The notes under the pieces were generated by a model. It was given only the letters and a program-made list of their open reading frames with translations. It searched no databases and was not told the DNA's origin. Positions 7,558 to 15,857 of a stretch of DNA of 53,401 bases are shown one piece after another; positions within the stretch are counted from its first letter, which is position 1, and every line of letters starts with the position of its first letter. Source of the stretch: Thermoplasmatota archaeon (lineage in GTDB: Archaea > Thermoplasmatota > E2 > DHVEG-1). The DNA lies in NCBI GenBank assembly GCA_030601705.1, contig JAUWBM010000006.1, positions 1-53,401 of the forward strand, written 5' to 3'. Both the position numbers and the translations under genes were made by a program.

Positions 7558-8286
7558 TTAGTCTGCGGGATATACTTCTTTGAGAGCTTCTGCTAAAATA
7601 TTCGATATAAACTCAATATTCTGGTCATTATTCCTTAAGGAATATACTATTTCAAATTGCATTGAGTCATTGGGTGTATTTGCATGGAACTGGACAGCAT
7701 TCTGCCGGCTCCATGCTGCTTTCTCAGCCCCAATTGTAACCCTTAAATTCCTTTTTTTGAGAATCTGATTAAGCTTTTTTCTTAGTTTAATAATTGTTTC
7801 TTTTTCGACCCGCTTTTTTCCTTTATTTTTACAAGCATCTGGATGACGGTTGCTTCCAGTCGCCCCTCTTAGTTCACCTTTTTCATCTTCTTTCATTCCC
7901 ACTCCTATGTCTATGCCGATATCTCTGGTGTTGCTAAGTCCATGTATGTAGATAATAACTGCTTTATTATTCTTTGATTTAACTCTGGCTGATTTAGAAA
8001 AAGAAATAATATCGTCAAAAAAATCTTTCATTTCTTTCTTTTTACCAGTCCAATTATATTGGTTTCCGTCCCAAGAGAGTTTATTAAAATTTTCTTCATT
8101 TTTTTTAACTTTTGCCTTCTTCCTGAACCGTATATTTATCACTAGGAAAGCATTTAGCCTCTGTGCGATTATCTCAGCGATCTTACCTGTATTTTTATCA
8201 TTTCCAGCGGCATGAGGCGCAATAACAACAAATTTTGAAGAACCTTCCTCCATATAGCCATAACCTGTTTTCATAGAAATCTTCAA
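7558..8286 (-). CDS. N-formylglutamate amidohydrolase-like protein
   Basis: 242 residues. 'VVIAPHAAGNDKNT' near residue 25, followed by 'IIAQRLNAFLVINIRF', resembles the N-terminal metal-binding strand of N-formylglutamate amidohydrolase-type zinc hydrolases. A later 'IHGLSNTRDIGIDIG' could supply further ligands, and 'RHPDACKNKG' is conserved-looking. The substrate cannot be told; family members act on formylglutamate or other amides. The gene is AT-rich compared with the flanking operons, stands alone, and may be a separate insertion. Confidence 0.45.
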   Translation of the reverse strand: MKISMKTGYGYMEEGSSKFVVIAPHAAGNDKNTGKIAEIIAQRLNAFLVINIRFRKKAKVKKNEENFNKLSWDGNQYNWTGKKKEMKDFFDDIISFSKSARVKSKNNKAVIIYIHGLSNTRDIGIDIGVGMKEDEKGELRGATGSNRHPDACKNKGKKRVEKETIIKLRKKLNQILKKRNLRVTIGAEKAAWSRQNAVQFHANTPNDSMQFEIVYSLRNNDQNIEFISNILAEALKEVYPAD

Positions 8287-8340
8287 AATTTTGAATATTA
8301 CCGAAATATTAGTATCTTTCTAAATAGATTCGTTTTTCAA

Positions 8341-9021
8341 TCATTGAGATATAATTTCTTTGCCGATTTCCAGAACCAACTGCTTTACTTCTTGACTTGC
8401 TTCTGTTTCTTTAACAGCTCTTGTGTTTCCCAGTTCAAAGGGGGCTGGTTCAGACCTCGGGAACAGAATTCCTGTTGAGAAAGTCGGATTGTCGTAGTTC
8501 ACATATTTCTTTGCTGTTTCAATTATCTCGTTGCCCAGTTTTTCTTTAGCTTTCTCGATGTATATGTCCATGTTCGTGCAGAAAACGTTGGATGTGCGAG
8601 AGAAAACTCGGTAATAGTCCACGTTCGTCAGGTCAAATGCCTTGAGTGCTATGTCATGCAAGGCTTTCAGCATCTGCTCGCTCTCGTGGTATGAAAGTAT
8701 AGAATCGTCAAAAATGCTGACCAGCCCGTCGTTGTGCTTGGTTTCGTAATGACCTCTCCAGGCGTCAGTTGGTACCCATTCAAAACTGAATGGCGCTTCC
8801 TCCCCTTCCAGCCAGTAGTCTGAGATGTAGTGACCAATCCTTTTGGGTATATCCTCACTATTATGATAGACTGTCAGCGGGGGTTCGGTCAGGTCGTATT
8901 CTGCACATGGCTCGCAAAGGAATCCTTTTTCCAGACGATAACCGTCTTCTGCTGCGTTTTGGCCATATTCCTTGATTATGTCTTCAAGAGACAATTCGCA
9001 TGAAATGCATTTTTCTGTCAT
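8341..9021 (-). CDS. Hypothetical zinc-binding protein
   Basis: 226 residues, not recognised. The N-terminus has C-x2-C ('CISCE') and another pair 30 residues later ('CEPCAEYD'), likely one zinc site. The centre is rich in W, Y and D; the end is helical. GC content is higher than its neighbours. Its leader carries TTTGCAACCCACGCTCTC exactly 54 nt before the ATG, marking it as an element gene. Confidence 0.55.
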   Translation of the reverse strand: MTEKCISCELSLEDIIKEYGQNAAEDGYRLEKGFLCEPCAEYDLTEPPLTVYHNSEDIPKRIGHYISDYWLEGEEAPFSFEWVPTDAWRGHYETKHNDGLVSIFDDSILSYHESEQMLKALHDIALKAFDLTNVDYYRVFSRTSNVFCTNMDIYIEKAKEKLGNEIIETAKKYVNYDNPTFSTGILFPRSEPAPFELGNTRAVKETEASQEVKQLVLEIGKEIISQ

Positions 9022-9055
9022 GCTTCAGTTTTGCAGAAGTTGCAGTAAAAGGAGA

Positions 9056-9075
9056 GCGAGAGCGTGGGTTGCAAA
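9056..9075 (-). promoter_or_regulatory. Element leader motif
   Basis: TTTGCAACCCACGCTCTCGC on the minus strand, 54 nt before the ATG at 9021. A TATA-like TTATTTATAAC lies about 28 bp upstream of it, so the motif should fall at or just after the transcription start. Confidence 0.5.
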
Positions 9076-9141
9076 GTGTGGGATATAACAGCGTTATAAA
9101 TAATAGTTAAACTTTTAAGTTTACTTTGTAATAACTTCTCT

Positions 9142-9552
9142 ATGCAATTGATGGATATTCTTGTAAATCTTAACGCCTTGCTTATATCGTTCATAACTGT
9201 AGAATTATTAATTTCATTAGTCCTTATAAAATCAGGTAATGGATGGAAGTTTAGATTTGGAGGGCGTGACGGTCTAAATCCATTTATCAAAAGTTGGAAA
9301 GCCACCTTTGTAATACTAATTCTGGCTGTTATAACTATTCCAATTTTACTTTCACTAGTTTGGAGTTGGTTAACAACTTTTCTTTCCGGTTTTGGTTGGA
9401 CCCTAATACTTTTACTAATTTCTACATTTTCTTTTACATTCGTATGGATTTTAACCAACTTAATCGGTAAGAAATGGGAAAATATGCACACAATATCTAG
9501 TATTGTATGTGTGTTTCTATTTGCATTGTTTATTATTGCAAACATACTCTAA
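9142..9552 (+). CDS. Integral membrane protein, three to four TM segments
   Basis: 136 residues, mostly hydrophobic, with helices at about 8-29, 53-75, 83-104 and 117-135. A conserved-looking loop 'GNGWKFRFGGRDGLNP' follows the first helix. No family is recognised. It precedes the DUF6884/GIY-YIG pair by 160 bp in the same direction and may be part of that accessory island. GC content is low. Confidence 0.5.
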   Translation: MQLMDILVNLNALLISFITVELLISLVLIKSGNGWKFRFGGRDGLNPFIKSWKATFVILILAVITIPILLSLVWSWLTTFLSGFGWTLILLLISTFSFTFVWILTNLIGKKWENMHTISSIVCVFLFALFIIANIL

Positions 9553-9712
9553 ATTTAAAAGCAATGAAAACAAAGGAACATCAGGCCAAACCGATTCATC
9601 CGGCATTTTGGGTAAAATTACCCAAATTTAATAAAAAGGTTCATAGTCGGGTGGGTTGGAGTCAAATCGGTAACATTATAAATCTTTTATTTCTACCAGA
9701 GTAAGATAAATT

Positions 9713-10132
9713 ATGACAAGAATTGTTTTGATCTCATGTGTAAGTAAAAAGTTACTCTATAAGGCAAAAGCGAAGGATTTGTATATTAGCCCGCTTTTCA
9801 AATATAATCTCAAATATGCTGAGTCTTTGAATCCAGACAAGATTTTTATTCTATCTGCAGAACATGGATTATTGGATTTAGAGAAGAAAATTGAACCATA
9901 TAACACGACACTTAACACTATGCGTTCAAACGAGATTAAAGAATGGGCGAGAAATGTTATTAGTCAATTGAAAGAAGAGATAAATCTTCAAAGAGATGAG
10001 TTTATTTTTCTTGCAGGAGAAAAATATCGTAAATATTTGATACCACACATCACTAACTATAAAGTGCCGTTAAAGGGTCTAAGAATTGGTAAGCAGTTGA
10101 AATATCTTAAGGAGAAGACTTCGAATGGGTGA
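9713..10132 (+). CDS. DUF6884-family protein
   Basis: 139 residues. 'IVLISCVSKKLLYKAKAKDLY' at the N-terminus, then 'FILSAEHGLLDL' and 'PYNTTLNTM', are the conserved blocks of the DUF6884 family. The biochemical role of the family is not settled; it often lies beside restriction or other nucleases. The last 8 bp overlap the start of the GIY-YIG gene, which shows coupling. TATA-like ACATTATAAAT lies about 35 bp upstream. Confidence 0.7.
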   Translation: MTRIVLISCVSKKLLYKAKAKDLYISPLFKYNLKYAESLNPDKIFILSAEHGLLDLEKKIEPYNTTLNTMRSNEIKEWARNVISQLKEEINLQRDEFIFLAGEKYRKYLIPHITNYKVPLKGLRIGKQLKYLKEKTSNG

Positions 10133-10772
10133 AAAATGCAAAATACTCCATCAGTGGTTTAATAGTATGAAGAAATTGACATTCCCTTTCAATGATGAGG
10201 ATATACCTCTCAATGGGATTTATGTTCTCTTTGAAAAGGGGGAATCTGCCCACGGTACAAACAGAATAGTTCGTATTGGCACCCATACAGGATATAATCA
10301 ATTGGTATCCCGTCTAAAGCAACATTTTATCAAAGAAAATAAAGACAGGAGCATTTTCAGAAAAAATATCGGCAGATGCTTATTAAACAAAGAGAACGAT
10401 CCTTTCCTCAAGCAATGGGAATTAGACCTTACCTCCAGAAAAGCTAAGGAAAAATACGCTGCCTTGATTGACTTTGACAAACAAAATGAAATTGAAAAGG
10501 GAGTTTCAGAATATATCCAAAACAACTTTAGTTTTGTTGTTTTTCAGGTAGATGATAAGGAAAAAAGACTTGGACTAGAATCAAAAATCATTTCCACCGT
10601 GTCATTGTGCGAAGAATGTTTTCCTTCAAAAAATTGGTTGGGTTTATCTTCTCCGAAACAAAAAATCCGTGAGAGTGGTCTGTGGTTAGTTAATGAACTA
10701 TACAAAACGCCCTTGTCAGATGGAGACATGCAAGAATTAAAAATCCTTTTAGGAATTAAAGAGGGAAGTTGA
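10125..10772 (+). CDS. GIY-YIG-type nuclease family protein
   Basis: 215 residues. 'NGIYVLFEKGE', 'RIVRIGTHTG' and the helix 'LVSRLKQHFI' match the GIY-YIG nuclease core: the GIY strand, a YIG-equivalent 'VRIGT', and the following arginine-bearing helix with 'NKDRSIFRKNIG'. The central Tyr of YIG is replaced. The C-terminal half (from about 130) is not recognised. It overlaps the DUF6884 gene by 8 bp, and the two recur together in other genomes as far as I recall, so a joint role in DNA processing or defence is inferred. Confidence 0.65.
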   Translation: MGEKCKILHQWFNSMKKLTFPFNDEDIPLNGIYVLFEKGESAHGTNRIVRIGTHTGYNQLVSRLKQHFIKENKDRSIFRKNIGRCLLNKENDPFLKQWELDLTSRKAKEKYAALIDFDKQNEIEKGVSEYIQNNFSFVVFQVDDKEKRLGLESKIISTVSLCEECFPSKNWLGLSSPKQKIRESGLWLVNELYKTPLSDGDMQELKILLGIKEGS

Positions 10773-10775
10773 GTT

Positions 10776-11033
10776 ATGGGATTTGACAAGAGTACGACCG
10801 TTAAATCCTCAGAAATCGGGCAGCATGAATACTGCTCCGTTGGATGGTATCTCCGGCGATGCGGATACAAGCCCAGCTCTAAAGCTTTGGATAAGGGCCT
10901 GAAGGCACATGCTGATTTGGGAAATAAAATCACTTCGGCTCTCGGATATGAAAAAATTTCCAGAAAAACTCTTTATTTGGGGTTAGGTCTGTTGGTAATC
11001 GTCTTTATTTTACTGGCTTGGTTTTTCCTATGA
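10776..11033 (+). CDS. N-terminal half of a split membrane Cas4-like nuclease
   Basis: 85 residues. 'SSEIGQHEYCSVGWYLRR' is the Cas4/RecB-type N-terminal motif with the first cluster cysteine (C20). 'KGLKAHADLG' supplies the conserved His (H45) of this nuclease group. Residues 65-85 are a transmembrane helix and the protein then stops. The catalytic half is in the next gene, which starts within this stop (ATGA at 11030-11033) and opens with another transmembrane helix. The two products would pair through a membrane hairpin into one Cas4-like enzyme. Confidence 0.65.
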   Translation: MGFDKSTTVKSSEIGQHEYCSVGWYLRRCGYKPSSKALDKGLKAHADLGNKITSALGYEKISRKTLYLGLGLLVIVFILLAWFFL

Positions 11034-11551
11034 TAGAGATAATCATTGCAGCGATATTTGTCTTTGCATTATTCCTCCTGATTTACTCGGCGTTATCCTC
11101 AGGCAAAGCCAAGGAGATTAAGACCAAATACAGGATTCCTGAAGGGAAGATAACATATACTGACCTGGACAAACCAGCCAAGGCACTGTATTCCAGAAGG
11201 TTCAATCTGGCGGGGAAGCCGGACTACATCGTGAAGAGAGATGGCAGCTACATACCTGTTGAAGTGAAAGACACCAATGCAGGTTGGCCTTATGATAGCC
11301 ACATCATGCAGTTGGCCTCCTACTGCCTGCTGCTTGAGGATTCAGGAAAGAAGGTTCCTTTTGGTTTGCTTGCCTACAACAATGGCCAATTCAAGATACC
11401 TTTTGACGATGGTATCAGAAACAGAATTAAAGGAATTCTGGAAACAATCAGAAACGAAATCAGGAGCGGCAAAGTGGAAAGAAATCACAGCCAGCCGAAC
11501 AGATGCATAAACTGCTCGTTGAGGAAATTTTGTGAGTTCAGGCTTAGCTGA
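11030..11551 (+). CDS. C-terminal (catalytic) half of a split membrane Cas4-like nuclease
   Basis: 173 residues from the ATG at 11030. Residues 2-22 are a transmembrane helix. The PD-(D/E)XK core follows with D65 ('GKPDYIV'), E78-V-K80 ('PVEVKD') and the Q94-x3-Y98 helix ('QLASYCLLLE'). Three C-terminal cysteines C159, C162 and C168 ('CINCSLRKFC') would join C20 of the upstream protein to hold an iron-sulfur cluster, as in Cas4. No cas gene or CRISPR is near, so this is a stand-alone Cas4-like enzyme of a mobile element. Confidence 0.7.
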   Translation: MIEIIIAAIFVFALFLLIYSALSSGKAKEIKTKYRIPEGKITYTDLDKPAKALYSRRFNLAGKPDYIVKRDGSYIPVEVKDTNAGWPYDSHIMQLASYCLLLEDSGKKVPFGLLAYNNGQFKIPFDDGIRNRIKGILETIRNEIRSGKVERNHSQPNRCINCSLRKFCEFRLS

Positions 11552-11552
11552 A

Positions 11553-11918
11553 TCATCCAACCTTTGAGTAATATCTATCACTGTCTTTTCCGAGCCTGAA
11601 GTCCCAGACATTCCCTTCCGTATCTTTGAACATGCCGAATCCCATGTGTTCTAGGGTTGTGCCAAACTTTTTTTGCAGTTCCGGCACCGTGTATTCATCC
11701 TTCTTTTTAGATTCAAGCTCAGGGCTTTCGCTTAGCTCGTCCCTTTCCTCAACAATCGTGAGATAATCTCCCTTCTTCCCAAGCTCTGCATGCCTTCCTA
11801 GTTCGCACATCCAGGTCTGAGAGGCCAGATATTCATCCAGGTTTTTCCTGCTTCCCTGAAACTTATACTTTGCCCCGCATTCACATTCAAGCATAAACTC
11901 CGTCTCCAAGAAAATCAC
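11553..11918 (-). CDS. Small zinc-binding protein
   Basis: 121 residues from a GTG at 11918, or 113 from the ATG at 11894, which has GGAG in front. 'MLECECGAKYKF' with a later 'WMCELGRHAE' resembles a zinc ribbon. The C-terminal part ('YTVPELQKKFGTTLEHMGF') looks like a small helical domain. The TTTGCAA leader motif is 55 nt before the GTG, which favours that start since other copies are at 53-54. It converges with the Cas4-like gene, one base apart. Confidence 0.5.
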   Translation of the reverse strand: MIFLETEFMLECECGAKYKFQGSRKNLDEYLASQTWMCELGRHAELGKKGDYLTIVEERDELSESPELESKKKDEYTVPELQKKFGTTLEHMGFGMFKDTEGNVWDFRLGKDSDRYYSKVG

Positions 11919-11955
11919 CAGTAAGTCATTATTTTGTTAGACAAAAAGCAAGTAA

Positions 11956-11973
11956 CAGAGAGGAAATTGCAAA
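11956..11973 (-). promoter_or_regulatory. Element leader motif
   Basis: TTTGCAATTTCCTCTCTG on the minus strand, 55 nt before GTG 11918. A TATA-like TATTTAAAAATTTAA lies about 20 bp upstream. Confidence 0.5.
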
Positions 11974-12021
11974 AAGTACGACAAAAATTAAATTTTTAAA
12001 TACCATCATCGAAAAGTCTAT

Positions 12022-12114
12022 ATGAACCAGAAAACAATCGATTTGCTTATGTGGATTTACATAGTTGTTGGTCTGGCATCGGTTCCTTTCCTAGCACAGT
12101 GGATTTTGGTTTAA
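12022..12114 (+). CDS. 30-residue single-TM peptide, probably leaderless
   Basis: ATG 12022 to TAA 12112-12114 encodes 30 residues, nearly all one hydrophobic helix ('LLMWIYIVVGLASVPFLAQW'). A TATA-like TTTTTAAATA at 11993-12002 lies about 25 bp before the ATG, the spacing expected of a leaderless archaeal transcript. It points at the first cassette boundary 90 bp downstream. No homologue is recognised; chance cannot be excluded. Confidence 0.4.
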   Translation: MNQKTIDLLMWIYIVVGLASVPFLAQWILV

Positions 12115-12149
12115 ATATTTTGGAAACTGGGGTTAAAATAATATGGTGA

Positions 12150-12213
12150 GTTCGGATATACATTCAAATTGGAATGATATGCGAACTAATTTCGGATATA
12201 AGGAGTTATACGC
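12150..12213 (+). other. attI-like primary recombination site (left end of cassette array)
   Basis: The first cassette boundary GTTATACGC is at 12205-12213. Before it lies an imperfect hairpin (GTTCGGATAT at about 12152, ATATGCGAAC at about 12178, with CATTC/GAATG inside) and a repeated TTCGGATATA. There is no R''-type box to its left, so it is not a full attC. It may be an attI-like or secondary insertion site. A 36-codon ORF from 12143 crosses it and is probably spurious. Confidence 0.45.
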
Positions 12214-12216
12214 AAC

Positions 12217-12229
12217 CGTGAGCAAAAGG
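12217..12229 (+). repeat. Subterminal inverted repeat of cassette 0, left copy
   Basis: CGTGAGCAAAAGG starts 3 bp after the R' box at 12205-12213. Its perfect 13-bp reverse complement CCTTTTGCTCACG is at 15617-15629, 38 bp before the R'' box of attC1. Confidence 0.55.
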
Positions 12230-12273
12230 ATTTTAAAACATGATAACATGTAACACAGACACGAAGGTCGATG

Positions 12274-14124
12274 TTATTTAAAAAATTCGTTGTACAAACA
12301 CTGGCCCAATTTCCTGTATTGGCTTGATTTCCAAGCCTTAAAATCGAACTTTGCGATATCTCTCAATCTCTCTTCATAGTACTCAATTTCCCCCGTTTTC
12401 CTATTTTCAATTAGTAACCTAAGGCAATTTACTAGCCCATTAACTGAAGTCACCGTTATGAATTTGCTTTTCTTTTGATCGGTTGTCCATAATTCTTTTG
12501 GAATGTTCTTCTTGTATCCAATGAGTAATTTATTAATTTCACTTGCACAAAACTCACGATATTCCTTTAGTAGATCGTTATCCTTTCCATCTTTTAATTC
12601 TTCTTTCCGAGGATTATTCCATACCAAAAATAAGCTATCATTTCCGCCTAGTTTCACTATGGGCTTCAACCCATATTGAACAATAGAAGTCGTTGGTAAT
12701 TTCTTTTTTTCATAGAAATTCTGTTTAAGATGAGAGACTAACGGTCCTTGTATACTCAACAAATAACCTGTTGCAGTAGCAATAGAAATTGTTGCAAACG
12801 GATCAAGTAACAACCTTATTGAATTCTTCAAATCAGACTTAGCACTTGCTTGGTTAGCATTGATCTCAAGAAATAATTGGGCTTCAAATTTCAACCTTTC
12901 TTCTTCTAAGGTATTGGACGGATATATTATGCCTGTAGCCAGAAGATTTTGTTTTGCACGTAAGCTTGATATCTTTGTGGAGTACTTATCTTCACCTTCA
13001 TGATATGCATACACCCTATGCTGGCCATCCACTAGGCCAATTAGATTGAACCCCTCTTGTATTTGAATCGTCACAGGCATTTTTTGATGTAAATCCTTTA
13101 GTTTGATTACCTTTCCCTCTCTGTCTCTGAGGGCAATCTTATTAGTTGGTAAAGTCACGATAATGTTGTTTATAAATACCCTTTTTTCCTCATGTAAATA
13201 TTCTCTCATCTTCTCGATTTTGCTTTTGATGATCATTCTCTGATACAAACCATCATAATTATTCCATCCTTCTTTTCTTAAAACATAAGCCCGAGTAATT
13301 AAAGAGCCCGCGTCAATATAGAATGTAACTAATTTGTATCCTGTCTTAAAGCTACTGTGTTCTTCAGGCAATATGTGCCCCTGAAAGTCATCAGTACCGC
13401 CCATTGAGCCCTTTAGCATTCTTTTCCCGATATGGCTGTATTCAATTCCCAAATAATTGAATAACTCAAACCGAGATGATGATTTTATGATACTCGAAAT
13501 AGACAAGAAATATTGTAAGATTGAGAAATCAAAAAAAATCACATTAGGGAGATGTGCTTTGTGCTCATGAGATACGTTGTTTTTTGAACAATACAATATC
13601 CGTAATTCAAATTGTGATGATTGATATTTTTCATCCAGCGCCTCTTTGAATGACGGGAATTTATCTTTGAAGAACTCAATAAAGTCCACCTTATTGTTAT
13701 GAATATAGTCAAATAGAACTTTTTTCTTTAATACATGATCTGAGAGATTAGATGACGCAGCACAAGTGTATTCCAATAAGATAATAACATTCTCATAAAC
13801 ATAAACATCGTCAATGTCTCCTGGCCTCTCTTTGAAGGTGAATTCCTTATCACTGACTGAGTTGACTTTGGCGAACCCTGAATTCCGGAAAACTTGTCTT
13901 ATTGTCTTCCGATATTCTCTACGTTCCAAAACATCAGGGGGCAGAGTTCCTCGTAAATAATAGTACACTGTTCTTACTTCATTGGCGGGTAAGTATTTCT
14001 CTAATTGCTTTTCTGAGAATTTCAATAATTCCCCAAGAGTCAAATCCGTATCTGCCAACTTTCTGGCATTCGATTTTTTAATGCTTCTTCTCAATAAAGC
14101 ATTATACGTTCTCGTATTCAGCAA
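12274..14124 (-). CDS. DGQHR-domain protein with possible N-terminal nuclease domain
   Basis: 616 residues. DGQHR at 366-370 ('GLVDGQHRVYAYHEG') with 'LFLEINANQASAKSDL' downstream defines the ParB-like DGQHR domain shared with DndB, linked to DNA modification systems. Residues 100-145 ('GDIDDVYVYE', 'ILLEYT', 'DHVLKKK') resemble a PD-(D/E)XK nuclease core with E118-Y-T120, where the usual K is replaced by T, so nuclease activity is uncertain. The start is a TTG seven bases after GGAG, with the upstream methyltransferase ending only 3 bp before, so the two are an operon. A restriction-modification-like pair carried by cassette 0 is inferred. Confidence 0.65.
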   Translation of the reverse strand: MLNTRTYNALLRRSIKKSNARKLADTDLTLGELLKFSEKQLEKYLPANEVRTVYYYLRGTLPPDVLERREYRKTIRQVFRNSGFAKVNSVSDKEFTFKERPGDIDDVYVYENVIILLEYTCAASSNLSDHVLKKKVLFDYIHNNKVDFIEFFKDKFPSFKEALDEKYQSSQFELRILYCSKNNVSHEHKAHLPNVIFFDFSILQYFLSISSIIKSSSRFELFNYLGIEYSHIGKRMLKGSMGGTDDFQGHILPEEHSSFKTGYKLVTFYIDAGSLITRAYVLRKEGWNNYDGLYQRMIIKSKIEKMREYLHEEKRVFINNIIVTLPTNKIALRDREGKVIKLKDLHQKMPVTIQIQEGFNLIGLVDGQHRVYAYHEGEDKYSTKISSLRAKQNLLATGIIYPSNTLEEERLKFEAQLFLEINANQASAKSDLKNSIRLLLDPFATISIATATGYLLSIQGPLVSHLKQNFYEKKKLPTTSIVQYGLKPIVKLGGNDSLFLVWNNPRKEELKDGKDNDLLKEYREFCASEINKLLIGYKKNIPKELWTTDQKKSKFITVTSVNGLVNCLRLLIENRKTGEIEYYEERLRDIAKFDFKAWKSSQYRKLGQCLYNEFFK

Positions 14125-14127
14125 TGT

Positions 14128-15405
14128 TCACTCCATAAGTCTTTTTTCGTCAATATCGATCTTTATCGGACTAATAATCCCTGGTCTATTCAAATCTGAC
14201 TTTGCATTAACCCTACTCTTGTATTTGTGGGTGTTGATTATCCCATAATAATAGCTGTTCTCTCTTGCTACTTTGTCCAAAAATTTTTTTTGATCGGTAT
14301 AATACTCAAATTCAGGTTGTATGCCAAATTTGGACAAAGGTGGACTAGATATCAGATCTAAAACTTCCTTCTCTAACTGCTTTCTATTTTTTTCGTTTTC
14401 TAATAACAAAGTATAACTAACTTTGATTAGTTTAAACTTCTCACCGGGTTTCTCCTTCTGCAATTCCACATAAATATGCTTGATGCTCCCCCAGCCTTCT
14501 TTAACCAGCTTTCTGCGCAGGACTTTTGCATACTTCAACGCACGTAGGTCAAGGATAAGGTCACTAAACGCATCTTGACGGTATCTGTTCCTTTTTGATG
14601 CTTCATACTCCGCCAGACCCACATCAATTGTCTTCTGATAATACTTATTAAACATATCGGTATAATCAGTATTCAATTCGAATCCTATGAATTTTCTTTT
14701 CATATACGCTGCTTGAATTAGCACCGAACCAGACCCTGCGAAAGGATCCAACACAACATTCCCCTCATCCGTTGTTAATTTCAAGATATTCTCGATCATC
14801 TCAGTGGGCAAGGGGCAGAAATGTCTGATATACCCATTTCCCCAGGCACCCTGTGTTGGGATTGTAAAATTCCATATTTCTTCGGGTGTTTTGCCCTTTG
14901 GATTGTATCTTTCAGGATACTTTACCCACCATTGTTTTAGGGTTTCATAGTCCTTAATCCTATCAATGTAATATTTGTAATTCTTACTTTTAACGAAGAA
15001 TAATATATACTCAAAGATATTGCGGGATTGTCCTTTCTTAGACCAAGGAACAGTTTTAATTTTATTCCAAATAATAATATCTTGAAATATCCAACCATGT
15101 TCCCGAATTTTATTTGCTACATCAAATGGCAATGGCACAATTTCTCCATTCTTTCTAAAGGTATCAAGAATCACCCAAAGTGAGCCGTTTTCTTTGGTAA
15201 TTTTATGTATCTTACCGAATATAGTGCCAATATCTTCGAGGTACTTATCATATTTTTGACCATAACCTATCTGATTTTTAACTCCGTAATCTTTCATGTC
15301 AAAATATGGTGGAGAAGTAATGGTAACATTAACTACAGGTTTGTTGATAACACTGTCTAGTTGCCTAGCATCAATATTTTTCACTGCATCAATATTTTTA
15401 ACCAT
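14128..15405 (-). CDS. DNA methyltransferase (N4-cytosine/N6-adenine, beta-class order)
   Basis: 425 residues from ATG 15405, chosen because GGGGAG lies 4 bp upstream; a TTG at 15417 would add four residues. The catalytic motif TSPPY is at about 30-34 and comes before the SAM-binding motif 'LDPFAGSGS' at about 240, the permuted order of beta-class enzymes; S-P-P-Y favours N4-cytosine but does not prove it. The C-terminal 130 residues are an unrecognised extension, possibly for target recognition. It precedes the DGQHR gene by 3 bp; both are in cassette 0, opposite in direction to the array. Confidence 0.85.
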   Translation of the reverse strand: MVKNIDAVKNIDARQLDSVINKPVVNVTITSPPYFDMKDYGVKNQIGYGQKYDKYLEDIGTIFGKIHKITKENGSLWVILDTFRKNGEIVPLPFDVANKIREHGWIFQDIIIWNKIKTVPWSKKGQSRNIFEYILFFVKSKNYKYYIDRIKDYETLKQWWVKYPERYNPKGKTPEEIWNFTIPTQGAWGNGYIRHFCPLPTEMIENILKLTTDEGNVVLDPFAGSGSVLIQAAYMKRKFIGFELNTDYTDMFNKYYQKTIDVGLAEYEASKRNRYRQDAFSDLILDLRALKYAKVLRRKLVKEGWGSIKHIYVELQKEKPGEKFKLIKVSYTLLLENEKNRKQLEKEVLDLISSPPLSKFGIQPEFEYYTDQKKFLDKVARENSYYYGIINTHKYKSRVNAKSDLNRPGIISPIKIDIDEKRLME

Positions 15406-15667
15406 ATGTCTCCCCAATCCGTCTTAAATATACACGGTATCCCATTCGTTAATCTAAAGATTTCGGTTTTATTGACTGTACAGTCCGTCTGGTTCTCATT
15501 GAACTCTGGTTTCGGGAAGTTGAGACTTTTTATTCATCGAGTATGCATTATATTCCGGTTCCGCCTCGTTCAATAAATTCTTGTTGGCATTATTTTTTTG
15601 GGAGATAATTATTATGCCTTTTGCTCACGACTCTTCGGTCGCTGACGCTCCCTCGTCCCTATCGGAA

Positions 15668-15780
15668 GCGTATAACAGGCGGGTATGCGGTTCAGCTCCC
15701 TTTGGTCGCTCCACCCAAATTTCCTTGAACAGGCGAAAGATTGAATCGGAAACATCGCATACCTGCCAGCCGTTATACGC
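15668..15780 (+). other. attC1 recombination site
   Basis: R'' GCGTATAAC (15668-15676) and R' GTTATACGC (15772-15780) are perfect 9-bp complements. Inside them L'' GGCGGGTATGCG and L' CGCATACCTGCC pair over 12 bp with one G-T wobble, and the terminal structure holds CACCCAAAT. Its 113 bp is within the usual attC range. The cut point is expected between G15772 and T15773. A conserved 38-bp spacer (15630-15667) precedes R''. Confidence 0.8.
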
Positions 15781-15782
15781 AA

Positions 15783-15797
15783 TTCCGCCCCGAAGCC
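15783..15797 (+). repeat. Subterminal inverted repeat of cassette 1, left copy
   Basis: TTCCGCCCCGAAGCC begins 2 bp after the R' box of attC1. Its perfect reverse complement is at 20294-20308, 36 bp before the R'' box of attC2. Cassette 0 has the same arrangement with a different sequence. Confidence 0.6.
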
Positions 15798-15857
15798 TAA
15801 GAATGAGAAAAAGATTAATAGACTTAAAGCGTAATTCTATAATGAAAGGTGGCTAGC

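Noticed and set aside
12143-12253. 36-codon ORF across the first cassette boundary
   Set aside because: It crosses the recombination point and has no ribosome site or TATA spacing, so it is probably chance.
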